This document shows positions 12,820-25,100 of a stretch of DNA of 64,000 bases, piece after piece. The DNA is taken from positions 25,089,001 to 25,153,000 of the forward strand of contig JASXTE010000005.1 in the NCBI GenBank assembly GCA_030280995.1, read 5' to 3'. The notes beneath the pieces are model-generated. The model searched no databases, was not told where the DNA came from, and saw nothing but the letters and a program-made list of their open reading frames with translations. Position 1 is the first letter of the stretch; each line of letters begins with the position of its first letter. A program made the translations under genes and the position numbers. The DNA comes from Hemileia vastatrix (Eukaryota; Basidiomycota; Pucciniomycetes; Pucciniales; Zaghouaniaceae).

Positions 12820-12982
12820 TTTTACCACTAATTTAACATATAATTGTTATTAGTGGGTCTGTCAATAGACCAATTAAATTTGAGATCTTTGCTGATAAAA
12901 TTTTTACCACTAATTTAACATATAATTGTTCTTAGTGGGAGTCTGTCAATAGACCAATTAAATTTGTGATCTTTGCAGATGA
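12820..12982 (+). repeat. Tandem duplicate with paired hairpins in the element B leader
   Basis: Two direct copies of about 80 bp (12820-12899 and 12902-12982). Each holds a stem CCACTAA ... TTAGTGG around an AT-rich loop, then a second stem GGTCT-GTCAAT-AGACC (one copy has AGTCT before GTCAAT). It lies between the primer site and gag, where packaging signals of retroelements are usually found. Confidence 0.6.
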
Positions 12983-13300
12983 TAACCAATTAAACTGATT
13001 AATTGTTTTCTTCTTACAGGACTCTTAATCCCTTTTCTATTGGTTTGTAAAATTTATTTATATTAGAAAAATAATCTTACTGACAGTTGTTTTTTTTTTG
13101 ATATAAAATTATGGCTACATATTGTAGACCAGATAAATCAAGTGACCACATAAAAGCATATTTGACTTTTGGCACTTAGAAATTCACTTCATACCTATAA
13201 GTAAGCAATATAATTGTCTTCAGGTATTGATAAATACTTATAAAACTCCTTTTTGAAGTTTTCATATCTAAACTTTCAATTCTTTAAATTCCATGTAAGC

Positions 13301-13834
13301 ATGTGTGACAACAATGACATTGTAAGTAATAAGGCAAAACCTTATAACCTAAGAACTAGAGCTGAAAGACCTGTTACAGGACATTCAAATGGAGGGTCAA
13401 GAATCACCAATAATAAACAACACCCCACCAATGTCCCTGGAGGAAAGGGAAAAACTCTTAAAACAAGTGTCAATAAAGAATTCCAAAAACACGTTGCAAG
13501 AACAAATTCATTCCCTCTCAACCCTACTGAATACCCTAACAATAAGAGTAAACAATATGGTAGACCAGATCAAAAATCTGGAGAAAAGGGCGCACAGGGC
13601 TTTATAGAAGTCAACCAGGCTCTAGTGGATATAAGGTCTCATCCACAAACAGTGGCACCAAATACCACAGCAACACCTTCAGCCCCAGAAGAGGATCAAA
13701 AAATAACAGTCAGCAAATGGAAGTGGGATTGTTATGCCCAAAACTACAACAACCCTCCTCAACAGGGATCCAGCAGTCACCCTTACAGGGGAAAGGCAAG
13801 GAGAGGCAGGGGAAGTGGGATAAGACCTTGGTAA
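13301..13834 (+). pseudogene. Gag ORF1 of element B (spliced, one frameshift)
   Basis: Exon 1 is only 21 nt (13301-13321, MCDNNDI). A consensus donor GTAAGT at 13322 and acceptor ACAG ending at 13379 give a 58-nt phase-0 intron, as in element A. Exon 2 (from 13380) encodes the coiled coil LEEREKLLKQ ... LSTLLNTLTIRVNNMVDQIKNLEK and then loses frame near 13585; the KWKWD box (about 13716) and the Pro-Trp-stop end are in another frame. The unspliced frame through 13834 is open but gives a basic low-complexity product without the coiled coil, so I regard the spliced reading as the ancestral one. Confidence 0.6.
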
Positions 13835-13837
13835 GTC

Positions 13838-14855
13838 ACCCAACTCCTTATAATCAATCATATCAACCTGACAATGAATTACTTATAGGTAATGAGATTG
13901 ATAAGGAAATATTGGATATGATTGATAATGATTTAAAAGATTATTCATTTGAAAAAAATATGTTAAACTTGTCTTTACATGAGGAAAATTTAAATAGTTT
14001 TATTGATCACCAGGATAATGCTATTAATATAAAATTGGAATCAAATGATGAGTCTTCTGAGTTGGACACAGGATAAATAGAATATTTTTTGAAAGAGAAT
14101 CCAATGGAATCAAAAATAATAAGTAAATTATTATTGAGAATTGAAAAATTGGAAGAGTTCTCAAAAGAGTCAAACAATAATACAGAAAATGTATTATTAC
14201 AGATAACACAATCATTGAGTACCACAGCCAATAAATTAAAAATTATTGAAAATTCAAATGATGAATTAATCAATGAGAATAAAAGATTGATTTCTGAGAT
14301 TAGAAAATTAGAAAGTAAATTAGACCATACTCAGAATGTTATGGCTACCATTGAGGGACATGTTAAAATCTCTTTTTCAAATGTAAATGATACTCTAACT
14401 CATGTACCTGTAATAAAGGATAGGTTACAAAGAGTAGAAATAGAAGTAGAAAACATATTGAAAGATACTGAAAAAATAAAAGATAACACTTCTTATGTGG
14501 CAAGAGTACCTGTTTTCATGAAACATGCAAATGAAACACCAATGATGGAACATGAACATAGTATCATGGGCTCTGAGAATAATAAGTCAGTAAAAGATGA
14601 AATAAATGATCATCTTTCTAAAGTAAGTGAATTACTCAATATTCCTCAGGTTAGGGAAGCAAAAACTAGCCAAAAGAACTGGCCTAAGTTAGATCAGTAC
14701 CCTTCTTTTGACGGGGATTCAAAATCTGATTGGCAACAATTCATACAAAGAATTGATAAATTAAAATTTTCATACAAATTACCTGATGAAGGAATTACTT
14801 CAAAGTTAATATCTTTATTTACGGATGTGGCCTTATTATGGTTTGAATCTGTATT
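13838..14855 (+). pseudogene. Element B ORF2, N-terminal part (coiled coil and start of capsid)
   Basis: Open from about 13838 apart from a TAA at 14074-14076. It encodes a long coiled coil (about 14090-14480) and the capsid start KNWPKLDQYPSFDGDSKSDWQQFIQRIDKL (14677-14765), ending at LLWFESV where the CACTA-like element enters. Homologous to the second ORF of D (36331-38400). The continuation is at 27150, in the same frame once the insertion and its ATT duplication are removed. Confidence 0.8.
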
Positions 14856-14898
14856 CACCACGGGAAATCTGGGGGTGAACTGCTAGCAGTTCCCTCTA
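14856..14898 (+). repeat. Left terminal inverted repeat of the giant CACTA-like element
   Basis: Contains the perfect palindrome GAACTGCTAGCAGTTC (14877-14892). Five transition differences from the right end; two of them pair across the palindrome. Confidence 0.9.
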
Positions 14899-14970
14899 TT
14901 TGAAACTATCAGGAATTTGTCAGGAAACTGTTGGGAAACCATCCTGAAACTGTCAGAAAGATGTTTTTAA
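14899..14970 (+). repeat. Subterminal repeats next to the left TIR
   Basis: At least four variants of a 9-12 bp motif around AAACTGT(C/T)(A/G)GG follow the TIR (for example GTCAGGAAACTGTTGGG). CACTA elements typically carry subterminal transposase-binding repeats; I infer that role by position only. Confidence 0.45.
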
Positions 14971-15240
14971 ATCTGATGAAAAAACATTGAAAAAATAAAC
15001 TGTCACAGATTGAATCCAGAACAATCCCTCCTTGAGCAGAGCTTAAGAACCACATTGAACATCAGTTAATCTCAGGTTTGCCAAAAGGTTGAACAACATC
15101 ACTTAGCATACCTTAATATTCAAATTTAAACTTGAATATATGTTGCGTGTATGATATAGATGCATATGCATTTGAATTTGCATGGTGGATACTTATTGCA
15201 TGCTAAAAATTGATGTGAAATGCCTATCCAAAGTGTATGC

Positions 15241-15600
15241 ATAATGACTATGAAGAATAAATATGCATAAAAAATATGCATAGTAATTATGCATAAAAAA
15301 TATGCATATTGAATATGCATAAAAATATGCATATTGAATATGCATTAAAAAATGCATATTGAATATGCACTAAAATTATGCATATTGAATATGCATTAAA
15401 AATATGCATATTGATTATGCAAAAAAAGGTGCATATATGTATATGAATAAAATATATTAATATGCATATAAATCTGTATAATGAATATGCATATGAATAT
15501 TCATAAATATGCATAATGATTGAAAAATGCAAAAAAATGATGCTTAACGAGTATATTTTATGCATAAATAGAAATATGCAATATGAATTCATATTTCATA
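15241..15600. repeat. ATGCAT-rich minisatellite
   Basis: About a dozen irregular 20-30 bp units built from ATGCATATT-G-AATATGCAT, itself an odd-length palindrome, separated by short A runs. Both strands read almost alike. Open frames across it are repeat artefacts rich in Met-His-Ile. Confidence 0.85.
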
Positions 15601-16189
15601 CAGATAACACTGGCAAACCATTTTGACCAAAACTCATACTAAATTTTCATTCTGGACTAAAGGTGTGAGGGAAGGAAGAAAAACAGTCCGACGTTAGAAA
15701 AATGCTACATGCACTCATTTTGTAGCAGAGCAAATGAGAAGTGCTGAATTATGGTTGGTGCCCATAATTTAGTATGATATCATAATTTTATTTAATTGTT
15801 TTCAATATTGAAAAGACTTTAGGTTGGTTGGTATGGATCTAGCTGTGCCAGGGTCTAATCTAATTATTTTAACAATTTCTTAATAATTAACGGGCTTTAA
15901 TACAAAAACAGGTTGTATTTTTTGTGGGATATTGGATATGATAAGGTCTTTTGTAAAAAAAACTTATATTGTTTAAAAATATTCCTGAATCAGATGTGGG
16001 ATAATCACTACAAAAAATTGTAGTACTGCGGGCAATAAAATATATGCACAAGCAGTAAAGAAAGGACCAAGTGAACCCTTTTTGTGCAGTGGGAATCATT
16101 AGAGTGGAATTGTGGATGAAAAATATAATTCATTATTACCATTTTATTTAATCAAAAAATTTATAATATTAAAAAGAACTATTGATTAA
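15601..16189. other. Unassigned AT-rich spacer inside the CACTA-like element
   Basis: Unique sequence between the ATGCAT repeat and the palindromic array. I see no gene, no repeat of the array unit and no RNA gene. Confidence 0.5.
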
Positions 16190-19100
16190 TTGGTATTTGA
16201 CCTTTGTGCCTCACTCATATTTATCATTTGATTGATTTTTGTCACCATTATGTTATTAATATTATAAGTATAGCAAAAACTCGTGTGCCAAATGCATACC
16301 GGGTGATGTTACACCTTTTATAATATTATTAAATAAAGGTAAAAAAATATGAAAATGATTTGTTTTACAAAAAATAAATTGATATCCAAAAGCAATATGA
16401 GGGATAAAAAGGTAAAATTAAAGAAATCAAATATGAAATAAAAAATTAAAGTGAAATTCCTCCCATCAAGAGCAAGTAGACATGATGGGGTGAACGCCCA
16501 CCAGTGGCACTAAACTTGGACTATAATTTCTTTTTTGTAAAAATAAAAAAAAATCCGCTGGAGCTTTACCAAAACTTCAGGATGACAATTTTGCCATATC
16601 AAACAACTTCTAGTGCAATTATTGACGAGAAATTCATTTTCATTGCAATAGAGAGAATTGATCACATCAGACTGCATGTGACCAAAAGTGTCCAGCACAA
16701 GTTCGGCCAAACTTGTGCTGGACACTTTTATGATGGAGGTTAGCTAGGGTTGAATTTTTCTTCAGTTCATCTGGTATTTCTTATAAACATGTCCACTGGT
16801 ATTTGATCTTTGTGCCTCACTCATATTTATCATTTGATTGATTTTTTGTCACCATTATGTTTTAATATTATAAATATAGCAAAAACTCATGTGCCCAACG
16901 CATACCGGGTGATGTTACACCTTTTATAATATTATTAAATAAAGGTAAAAAAATATGAAAATGATTTGTTTTACAAAAAATAAATTGATATACAAAATCA
17001 ATATGAGGGATAAAAAGGTAAAATTAATCTCAAAGAGATCAATTATGAAAAACAAAATACTAGTAAAATTCTTGCTCTCAAGAGCCAGTAGAAGTGTTGA
17101 AACAAATGGGAGCCATCAGGGCTAAATTGTAATAAATGATCTTTTTTTTAAAGATAAAAAATTATACACCTGAGGTTGGGAAGAACAACAGGTGGATGAT
17201 TCAGCTAAACAAAACTACTTGTAGTGAAGTTTAATAAAAAAATGTTTTTTCTTGCCATATAGAGAATTGATCCCATCTGACTGCACGTGACTAAAAGTGT
17301 CCAGCACAAGTTCGGCCAAACTTGTGCTGGACACTTTTATGATGGAGAGTAGCTTGGGTGGAAATTTTCTTCAGTTCCTTCATCTTTTATTTCTCATAAA
17401 CATGTCTACTGGTATTTGATCAGTCTGTATCTTTCATATTTATCATCTGATTAATATTTTATCACCATTATATTATTAATGTTATTAGTACAGCAAAAAC
17501 TTGTGTGCCAAATGCATACCATGTGAAGTTATACCTTCAATAATTTTTTAAAATAGACGTAAATAAATATGGAAAGGATTAGTTTTACAAAAATTAAATA
17601 GAAATTTAAAAGTAAAAAGAGGAATAAAAGAGTAAAATAAAAGTCAAAGAGTTCAAATATGAAAAAAATACTGGTAAAATTCCTGCTATCAAGAGCCAGT
17701 AGAGGTGTTAAAGGAAATGGGAGCCATCAGGGCTTAATTGTAATAAGTGACCTTTTCTTTAAAGATAAAAAATTATACACCTGATATTGGGGAGAACAGC
17801 AGGTGGATGATTCAGCTAAACCAAACTACTTCTAGTGAAATTTGATAAAAAAAATTTTTTGTTGCCATACAGAGAATTGATCCCATCTGACTGCACATGA
17901 CCAAAAGTGTCCAGCACAAGTTCAGCTGAACTTGTGCTGGACACTTCTATGATGAAGAGCGGCTGGGGTAGAATTTTTTTTCAGTTCATCTGGTATTTCT
18001 TACAAAAATGTCTACTGGTATTTTATCTTTGTGCCTCACTCATACATATTGTTTGATTAATTTTTTGTCTTAATTATATTATTAATTATATAAGTATAGC
18101 AAAAAATTGTGTGCCAAATGCATACTGAGTGATGTTACACCTTTTATAATATTATTAAAAAAATGTATAATAAATATTAAAATAATTTATTTTAAAAATT
18201 ATTAATTGATATCCAAAAGCAATATGAGGAATAAAAAATTAAGTTAAAGAGATCAAATATGAAAAACGAACTCCAAATATTATTGCTAATATCAAAGGCC
18301 AGTAGAGATGTTGAAGCAACTGAGAGCCATCAGGGATAAATTTTACTAAATTGATTGTTTTTTAAAGATAAAAAATTGTGTACCTGTGGTTTGGATGAAC
18401 TCTAGGTGGATAATTCAGCTATATCAAACTACATCTAGTGAAGTTTCTTATCAAATAATTTTTTTCATTGCCATAGAGAGAATTGATCCCATCTGACTGC
18501 ACCTGAACAAAAGTGTCCAGCACAAGTTCGGCCGAACTTGTGCTGGACACTTTTTTGATGGTGAGTATCTAGGGTGCAGCTCTTCTTCAGTGCAACTGGT
18601 ATTTTTTCAAAACATATCCACTGGTATTTGATCTTTCTGTTTTATTAATATTTTATCATAACACATACCAGGTGATGTTACACCTTTTATAATATTATTA
18701 AATAAAGGTAAAAAAATATGAAAATGATTTGTTTTACAAAAAATAAATTGATATCCAAAAGCAATATGAGGGATAAAAAGGTAAAATTAAAGGGATCAAA
18801 TATGAATTAAAAAATTAAAGTGAAATTCCTCCTATCAAGAGCAAGTAGACATGATGGGGTGAACGCCCACCAGTGGCACTAAACTTGGACTATAATTTCT
18901 TTTTTGTAAAAATAAAAAAAATCCACTGGAGCTTTACCAAAACTTCAGGATGACAATTTTGCCATATCAAACAACTTCTAGTGCAATTATTGAAGAAAAA
19001 TTCATTTTCATTGCAATAGAGAGAATTGATCACATCAGACTGCATGTGACCAAAAGTGTCCAGCACAAGTTCGGCCGAACTTGTGCTGGACACTTTTATG

Positions 19101-22100
19101 ATGGAGGTTAGCTAGGGTAGAATTTTTCTTCAGTTCATCTGGTATTTCTTATAAACATGTCCACTGGTATTTGATCTTTGTGCCTCACTCATATTTATCA
19201 TTTGATTGATTTTTTGTCACCATTATGTTTTAATATTATAAGTATAGCAAAAACTCGTGTGCCCAACACATACTGGGTGATGTTACACCATTTATAATAT
19301 TATTAAATAAAGGTAAAAAAATATGAAAATGATTTGTTTTACAAAAAATAAATTGATATACAAAAGCAATATGAGGGATAAAAAGGTAAAATTAAAGGAA
19401 TCAAATACGAAATAAAAAATTAAAATAAAATTACTGCCATCAAGAGCAAGTTGACATGTTGGGGCAAATGTCCACCAGTGAGGCTAAACTTGGACTATAA
19501 TTGCTTTTTTGAAAAACAAAAAATTGCCAATCTGAGGTTTAAAAAAACTTCAGCAGAACCATTTAGCCATATCAAACAACTTCTAGTTCAATGATTGAGA
19601 GAGAATTGATCACACCAGACTGCATGTGACAAAAAGTGTCCAGCACAAGTTTGGCCGAACTTGTGCTGGACACATTTATGATGGAGAGTAGCTAGGGTAG
19701 AATTTTTCTTCAGTTAATCTGGTATTTCTTATAAACATGTCCATTGGTACTTGATCTTTGTGCCTCACTCATATATATCATTTGATTAATTTATTGTCAC
19801 CATTATATTATTAATATTATAAGTATAGCAAAAACTCGTGTGCCCAACGCATACCGGGTGATGTTACACCTTTTATAATATTATTAAATAAAGGTAAAAA
19901 AATATGAAAATGATTTGTTTTACAAAAGATAAATTGATATACAAAAGCAATATGAGGGATAAAAAGGTAAAATTAATCTCAAAGAGATCAATTATGAAAA
20001 ACAAAATACTAGTAAAATTCTTGCTTACAAGAGCCAGTAGAAGTGTTGAAACAAATGGGTGCCATCAGGGCTAAATTGTAATAAGTGAAATTTTTTTTAA
20101 ACATAAAAAATTATACACCTGAGGTTGGGAAGAACAACAGGTGGATGATTCAGCTAAACAAAACTACTTGTAGTGAAGTTTAATAAAAAAATGTTTTTTT
20201 GTTGCCATATAGAGAATTGATCCCATCTGACTGCACGTGACTAATAGTGTCCAGCACAAGTTCGGCTGAACTTGTGCTGGAAACTTCTATGATGGAGAGC
20301 GGCTGGGGTAGAATTTTTCTTCAGTTCATCTGGTATTTCTTACAAACATGTCTACTGGTATTTTATCTTTGTGCCTCACTCATACATATTGTTTGATTAA
20401 TTTTTTGTCTTAATTATATTATTAATTATATAAGTATAGCAAAAAATTGTGTGCCAAATGCATACTGAGTGATGTTACACCTTTTATAATATTATTAAAA
20501 AAATGTATAAAAATATTATAATAATTTATTTTAAAAATTATTAATTGATATCCAAAAGCAATATGAGGAATAAAAAATTAAGTTAAATGGATCAAATATG
20601 AAAAAAAACTCCAAGTATTATTGCTAATATCAAAGGCCAGTAGAGATGTTGAAGCAAATGAGAGCCATCAGGGATGAATTGTACTAAATTGATTGTTTTT
20701 TAAAGATAAAAAATTGTGTACCTGTGGTTTGGATGAACTCTAGGTGGATAATTCAGCTATATCAAACTACATCTAGTGAAGTTTCTTATCAAATAATTTT
20801 TTTCATTGCCATAGAGAGAATTGATCCCATCTGACTGCACCTGACCAAAATTGTCCAGCACAAGTTCGGCCGAACTTGTGCTAGACACTTTTATGATAGA
20901 GAGTAGCTAGGCTGCAGGTCTTCTTCAGCGCAACTGTTATTTTTTTAAAACATGTCAAATAGTATTTGATCTTTCTGTTTTATTCATATTTTATTATCTG
21001 ATTAATTTTTTGTCATTAGAATATTATTAATTTTATTAGTATAGAAAAAACTTGTGCGCCAAATGCATGCCATGTTATATTACGCCTTTTATAATATTAT
21101 TAAAAAATGTTAAAAAAATATGAAAATGATTTTTTTTCCAAAATTATAAATTAATATCCAAATGTAACATGAGTGATAAAAAAGTAAAGTAAAAGAGATC
21201 AAATATGAAAAAGAAAAATTCAAGGAAAATTCCTGCCTTCAAGAGCCAGTAGAGGTGTTGAAACAAATGGGTGCCATCAGGGCTAAATTTGACAAAATTT
21301 AATTTTTTTTAAAGATAAAGAATTTTTCACCTGAGATTTGGAAAAACTCAAGGTGGATAATTCAGCCATACTAAACTACTTCTAATGTAATTATTTAGCA
21401 TTTTTTTTAATTTAATTTCCACAGAGAGAATTGATCCCATCTTACTGCACCTGAACAAAAGTGTCCAGCACAAGTTCGGCCAAACTTGTGCTGGACACTT
21501 TTATGATGGAGAGTAGCTAGGTTGGAAGTGTTTCTCAGTACATCAGTTTTTTGTTCTTCACATTTCTATTGGGTTTTTAACTTTTTTTTATCATTAATAT
21601 TTAACTTAAAATTAATTTTTTGTCACCATATATATTATTAATGTTTCTAGTATAGCAAAAACCTGCATGCCAAATGCAAAATTGGTGATGTTACAACTTT
21701 AATAATATTATTATATAAAGTTAAAAAAATAGGAATATGTTTAGTTTTTAAAAAAATAAATTGATATTTAAAATTAAAAAGAGTAATATAAAAGTAAAAT
21801 GAAAATAAATGGGATAAAATACGAAATAAAAAATACAAGTAAAATTTTTACTATCAAGAGCCAGAAGTGGTGTTGGGACAGTTGGGGACCCCTAGGTCAA
21901 GACTTGGTCTAAACTTACTTTTATTTATAGCTAACAAATTTTGAACTGAGGTTTGGAAAGACATCCAGGGGACAATTTTACAATATTAAACATTCTTTAC
22001 TTCAATAATTGAGTGAAATATCATTTTTTATTTCCATAGAGAGAATTTATCTCATATGACTTCATGCAACCAAAAGTGTCCAGCACAAGTTCGGCCGAAC

Positions 22101-25100
22101 TTGTGCTGGACACTTTTATAATTGAGAGTAGGCATACAGCAAATCTTCTTAAACTCAAAAGGGATTTCTTATAAACATTTCCACTGGAATTTGATCTTTC
22201 TGTGTCATTTAAATTTACCATTTGATTAATTTTTTGTCATCATTATATTATTAAGGTTATTACTATAGTAATAACTTGTGTGAAAAATGCATACCAGGTG
22301 GTGTTCCACCTTTAATCATATATTATTAAATAAAAGTATAAGAGTATGAAAATTATTTATTTTAAAAATTAAAAATTGATATCCAAAGTAATATGAGCAA
22401 TAAAAAAGTAAAATAAAAGGGATAAAATAAGAAAAAAAAATCTAAGGAAAATTCCCACTATCAATAACAAGTAGAAGTGTTAGATCAAATGTGCACCACC
22501 AGGGCTAAACTTGCACTATATTTTCTTTTTTGTTAAACCAAAGAAAGTGTCCTGATGAGTTTTGAAAAATTATCAGGAGGACATTTTGGAAATATCAAAC
22601 TACTTATTGTGCAATGATTGAGCAAAATGTCATTTTCATTTCCATAGAGTAAATTTATCCCATCTGACTGCATGCAACCAAAAGTGTCCAGCACAAGTTT
22701 GGCCAAACTTATGCTGGACACTTTTATGATGGTGAGTATCTAGGGTGCAGGTCTTCTTCAGTTCATCAGGTATTCCTTATAAACAAATCCACTCGTATAT
22801 GATCTTTCTGTGTCATTCATATTTATCATTTGATTCATTGTTTTTCACCATTATAATATTAATGTTATTAGTATTGAAAAGACTTGTAAGCCAAATGCAT
22901 ACTGGGAGATGCTACATCTTTCATAATCTTATTAAATAAAAGTAAAAAAAATATGAAAAGTATTAGTTTTACAATAAATAAATTGATATTTGAAAGCAAA
23001 AACAGGAATAAAAAAGTAAAATAAAAGTGATTAAATATGAAATTAAACATTCAAATAAAATTTCTGCCATCAAAGATAATTTGAGTTTTCAGACCAAATT
23101 TGCACCACCAGTTCTAGATTTGGAATATGTTTTCTTTTTTTAAAAATTAATAAAAGTGTCCACCTGAGGTATTACAAAAAATCAGGAGGATAGTATAGCA
23201 GTATAAAGCTACTTCTTGTGCAATGATTGAGCAAAAATTCATTTTAACTTCCATTGAGTAAATTTATCCCATCTGACTGCATGCAACCAAAATTGTCCAG
23301 CACAAGCTCAGCTGAAATTGTGCTGGACACTTTTATGATGGAGAGTAGCTAGAGTGCAAGTCTTTTTCACTTAATCTTATATTCATTTTAAAAATGTCTA
23401 TGGGTATTTGATCTTTCTGTGTCATCCATATTTATTATTTTATTATTTTTTAGTCACCATTATATTATTAATGTTTTTAGTATAGCAAAAACATGTGTAA
23501 TGAATGTACACTGGATGACTTTACAACTTTAATAATATAATATAATAAATGTAAAAAAATGTGAAAGTTATCAGTTTTACCAAAACAAAATTGATATTCA
23601 AAAGCTAAAGGATAAATAAAAGGGTAAGATCAAAATTAAAGAGATCAAACATGAAATAAAGATATTAAGTATAATTTCTGCTATCATGAGCCAGTAGAGG
23701 CTTCAGAAAAAATGGGCACCATCATAGATTAACATGGATCAAATTTACTTTTTACCAAAGGAAAAAATTGTCTACCTTAGGTTTGGACAAACTTCCAGGG
23801 GACAATTTGTCTATATAAAACTACTTTCAGTGCAATGATGGAGTGATAATTTAGTCTCATTTCCATAAAAAGAATTGATTGCGTCTGATGGCATGCAACC
23901 AAAAGTGTCCAGCACAAGTTTGGCCAAACTTGTGCTGGACACTTTTATCATGAATAGTAGCCAGGGTGCAAGTCATTTTTAATCATCTGAAATTTCTTAT
24001 AAACATTTCCACTGTTATTAAATCTTTGTGCCTCACTCATATTTATCAATTGATTAATTTTTTGTCACCATTATATTATTAATATTATCAGTATAGCAAA
24101 AACTTGTGTGCCAAATGAATACTGGGTGATGTTACACCTTTTATAATATTATTAAATAAAGGTAAAAAAATATGAAAATGATTTATTTTACAAAAAATAA
24201 ACTTCTATCCAAAAGCAATATGAGAGGAATAAAGTAAAATAAAAGAAATCAAAGATGAAAATTAAAATCCAAGTTAAATTCCTGCCATAAACAGAAAAAA
24301 GAGATGTTGAATCAAATTAGCACAATCAGGGCTAAACTTGCACTAAATTTTCTTTTTTGTAAAAATAAAAAAAAAATCCACTTGAGCTTTACCAAAACTT
24401 CAGCATGAAAATTTTGCCATATCAAACTACTTCTAGTGTAATTTTATATCAAAAATTTATCTTCATTTCCATAGAGAGAATTGCTCCCATCTGACTGCAC
24501 CTGACCATAAGTGTCCAGCACAGGTTTGGCCAAACTTGTGCTGGACACTTTTATGATGGAGAGTAGCTAGGGTAGAATTTTTCTTCAGTTCATCTAGTAT
24601 TTCTTACAAACATGTCTACTGGTATTTTATATTTGTTCCTCACTCATTAATATCATTTGATTAATTTTTGGTTGCCATTATATTATTAATTTTATAAGTA
24701 TAGAAAAAACTCATTTGCCAAATGCATACCAGGTGATGTTATGCCATTTATAATATTATTAAATAAATGTATAAAAATATGAAAATAGTTTATTTTAAAA
24801 ATTATTAATTTATATCCAAAAGCAATATTAGGAATAAAAAATTAAGTTAAAGGGATCAAATATGAAAAAAGAAATCCAAGTAATATTCCTACTATCAAAG
24901 GCCAGTAGAGGTTTTGAAGCAAATGAGAGCCATCAGGGATAAATTGTACTAAATTGACTATTTTTTAAAGATAAAAAATTGTGCACCTGTGGTTTGGATG
25001 AAATCTAGGTAGAAAAATTGCCTATGTAAAACTACTTCTGGTGAAGTTTTTTATCAAATTATGTTTTTCATTGCCATAGCGAGAATTGATCTCATATGAC

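Noticed and set aside
15126..15600. Met-His-Ile-Tyr-rich minus-strand ORFs of 68 and 101 codons
   Set aside because: Pure translation of the ATGCAT minisatellite.
16504..19093. Short ORFs on both strands through the palindromic units (about 60-80 codons)
   Set aside because: They recur only because the units repeat, differ in frame between units and have no recognisable protein.
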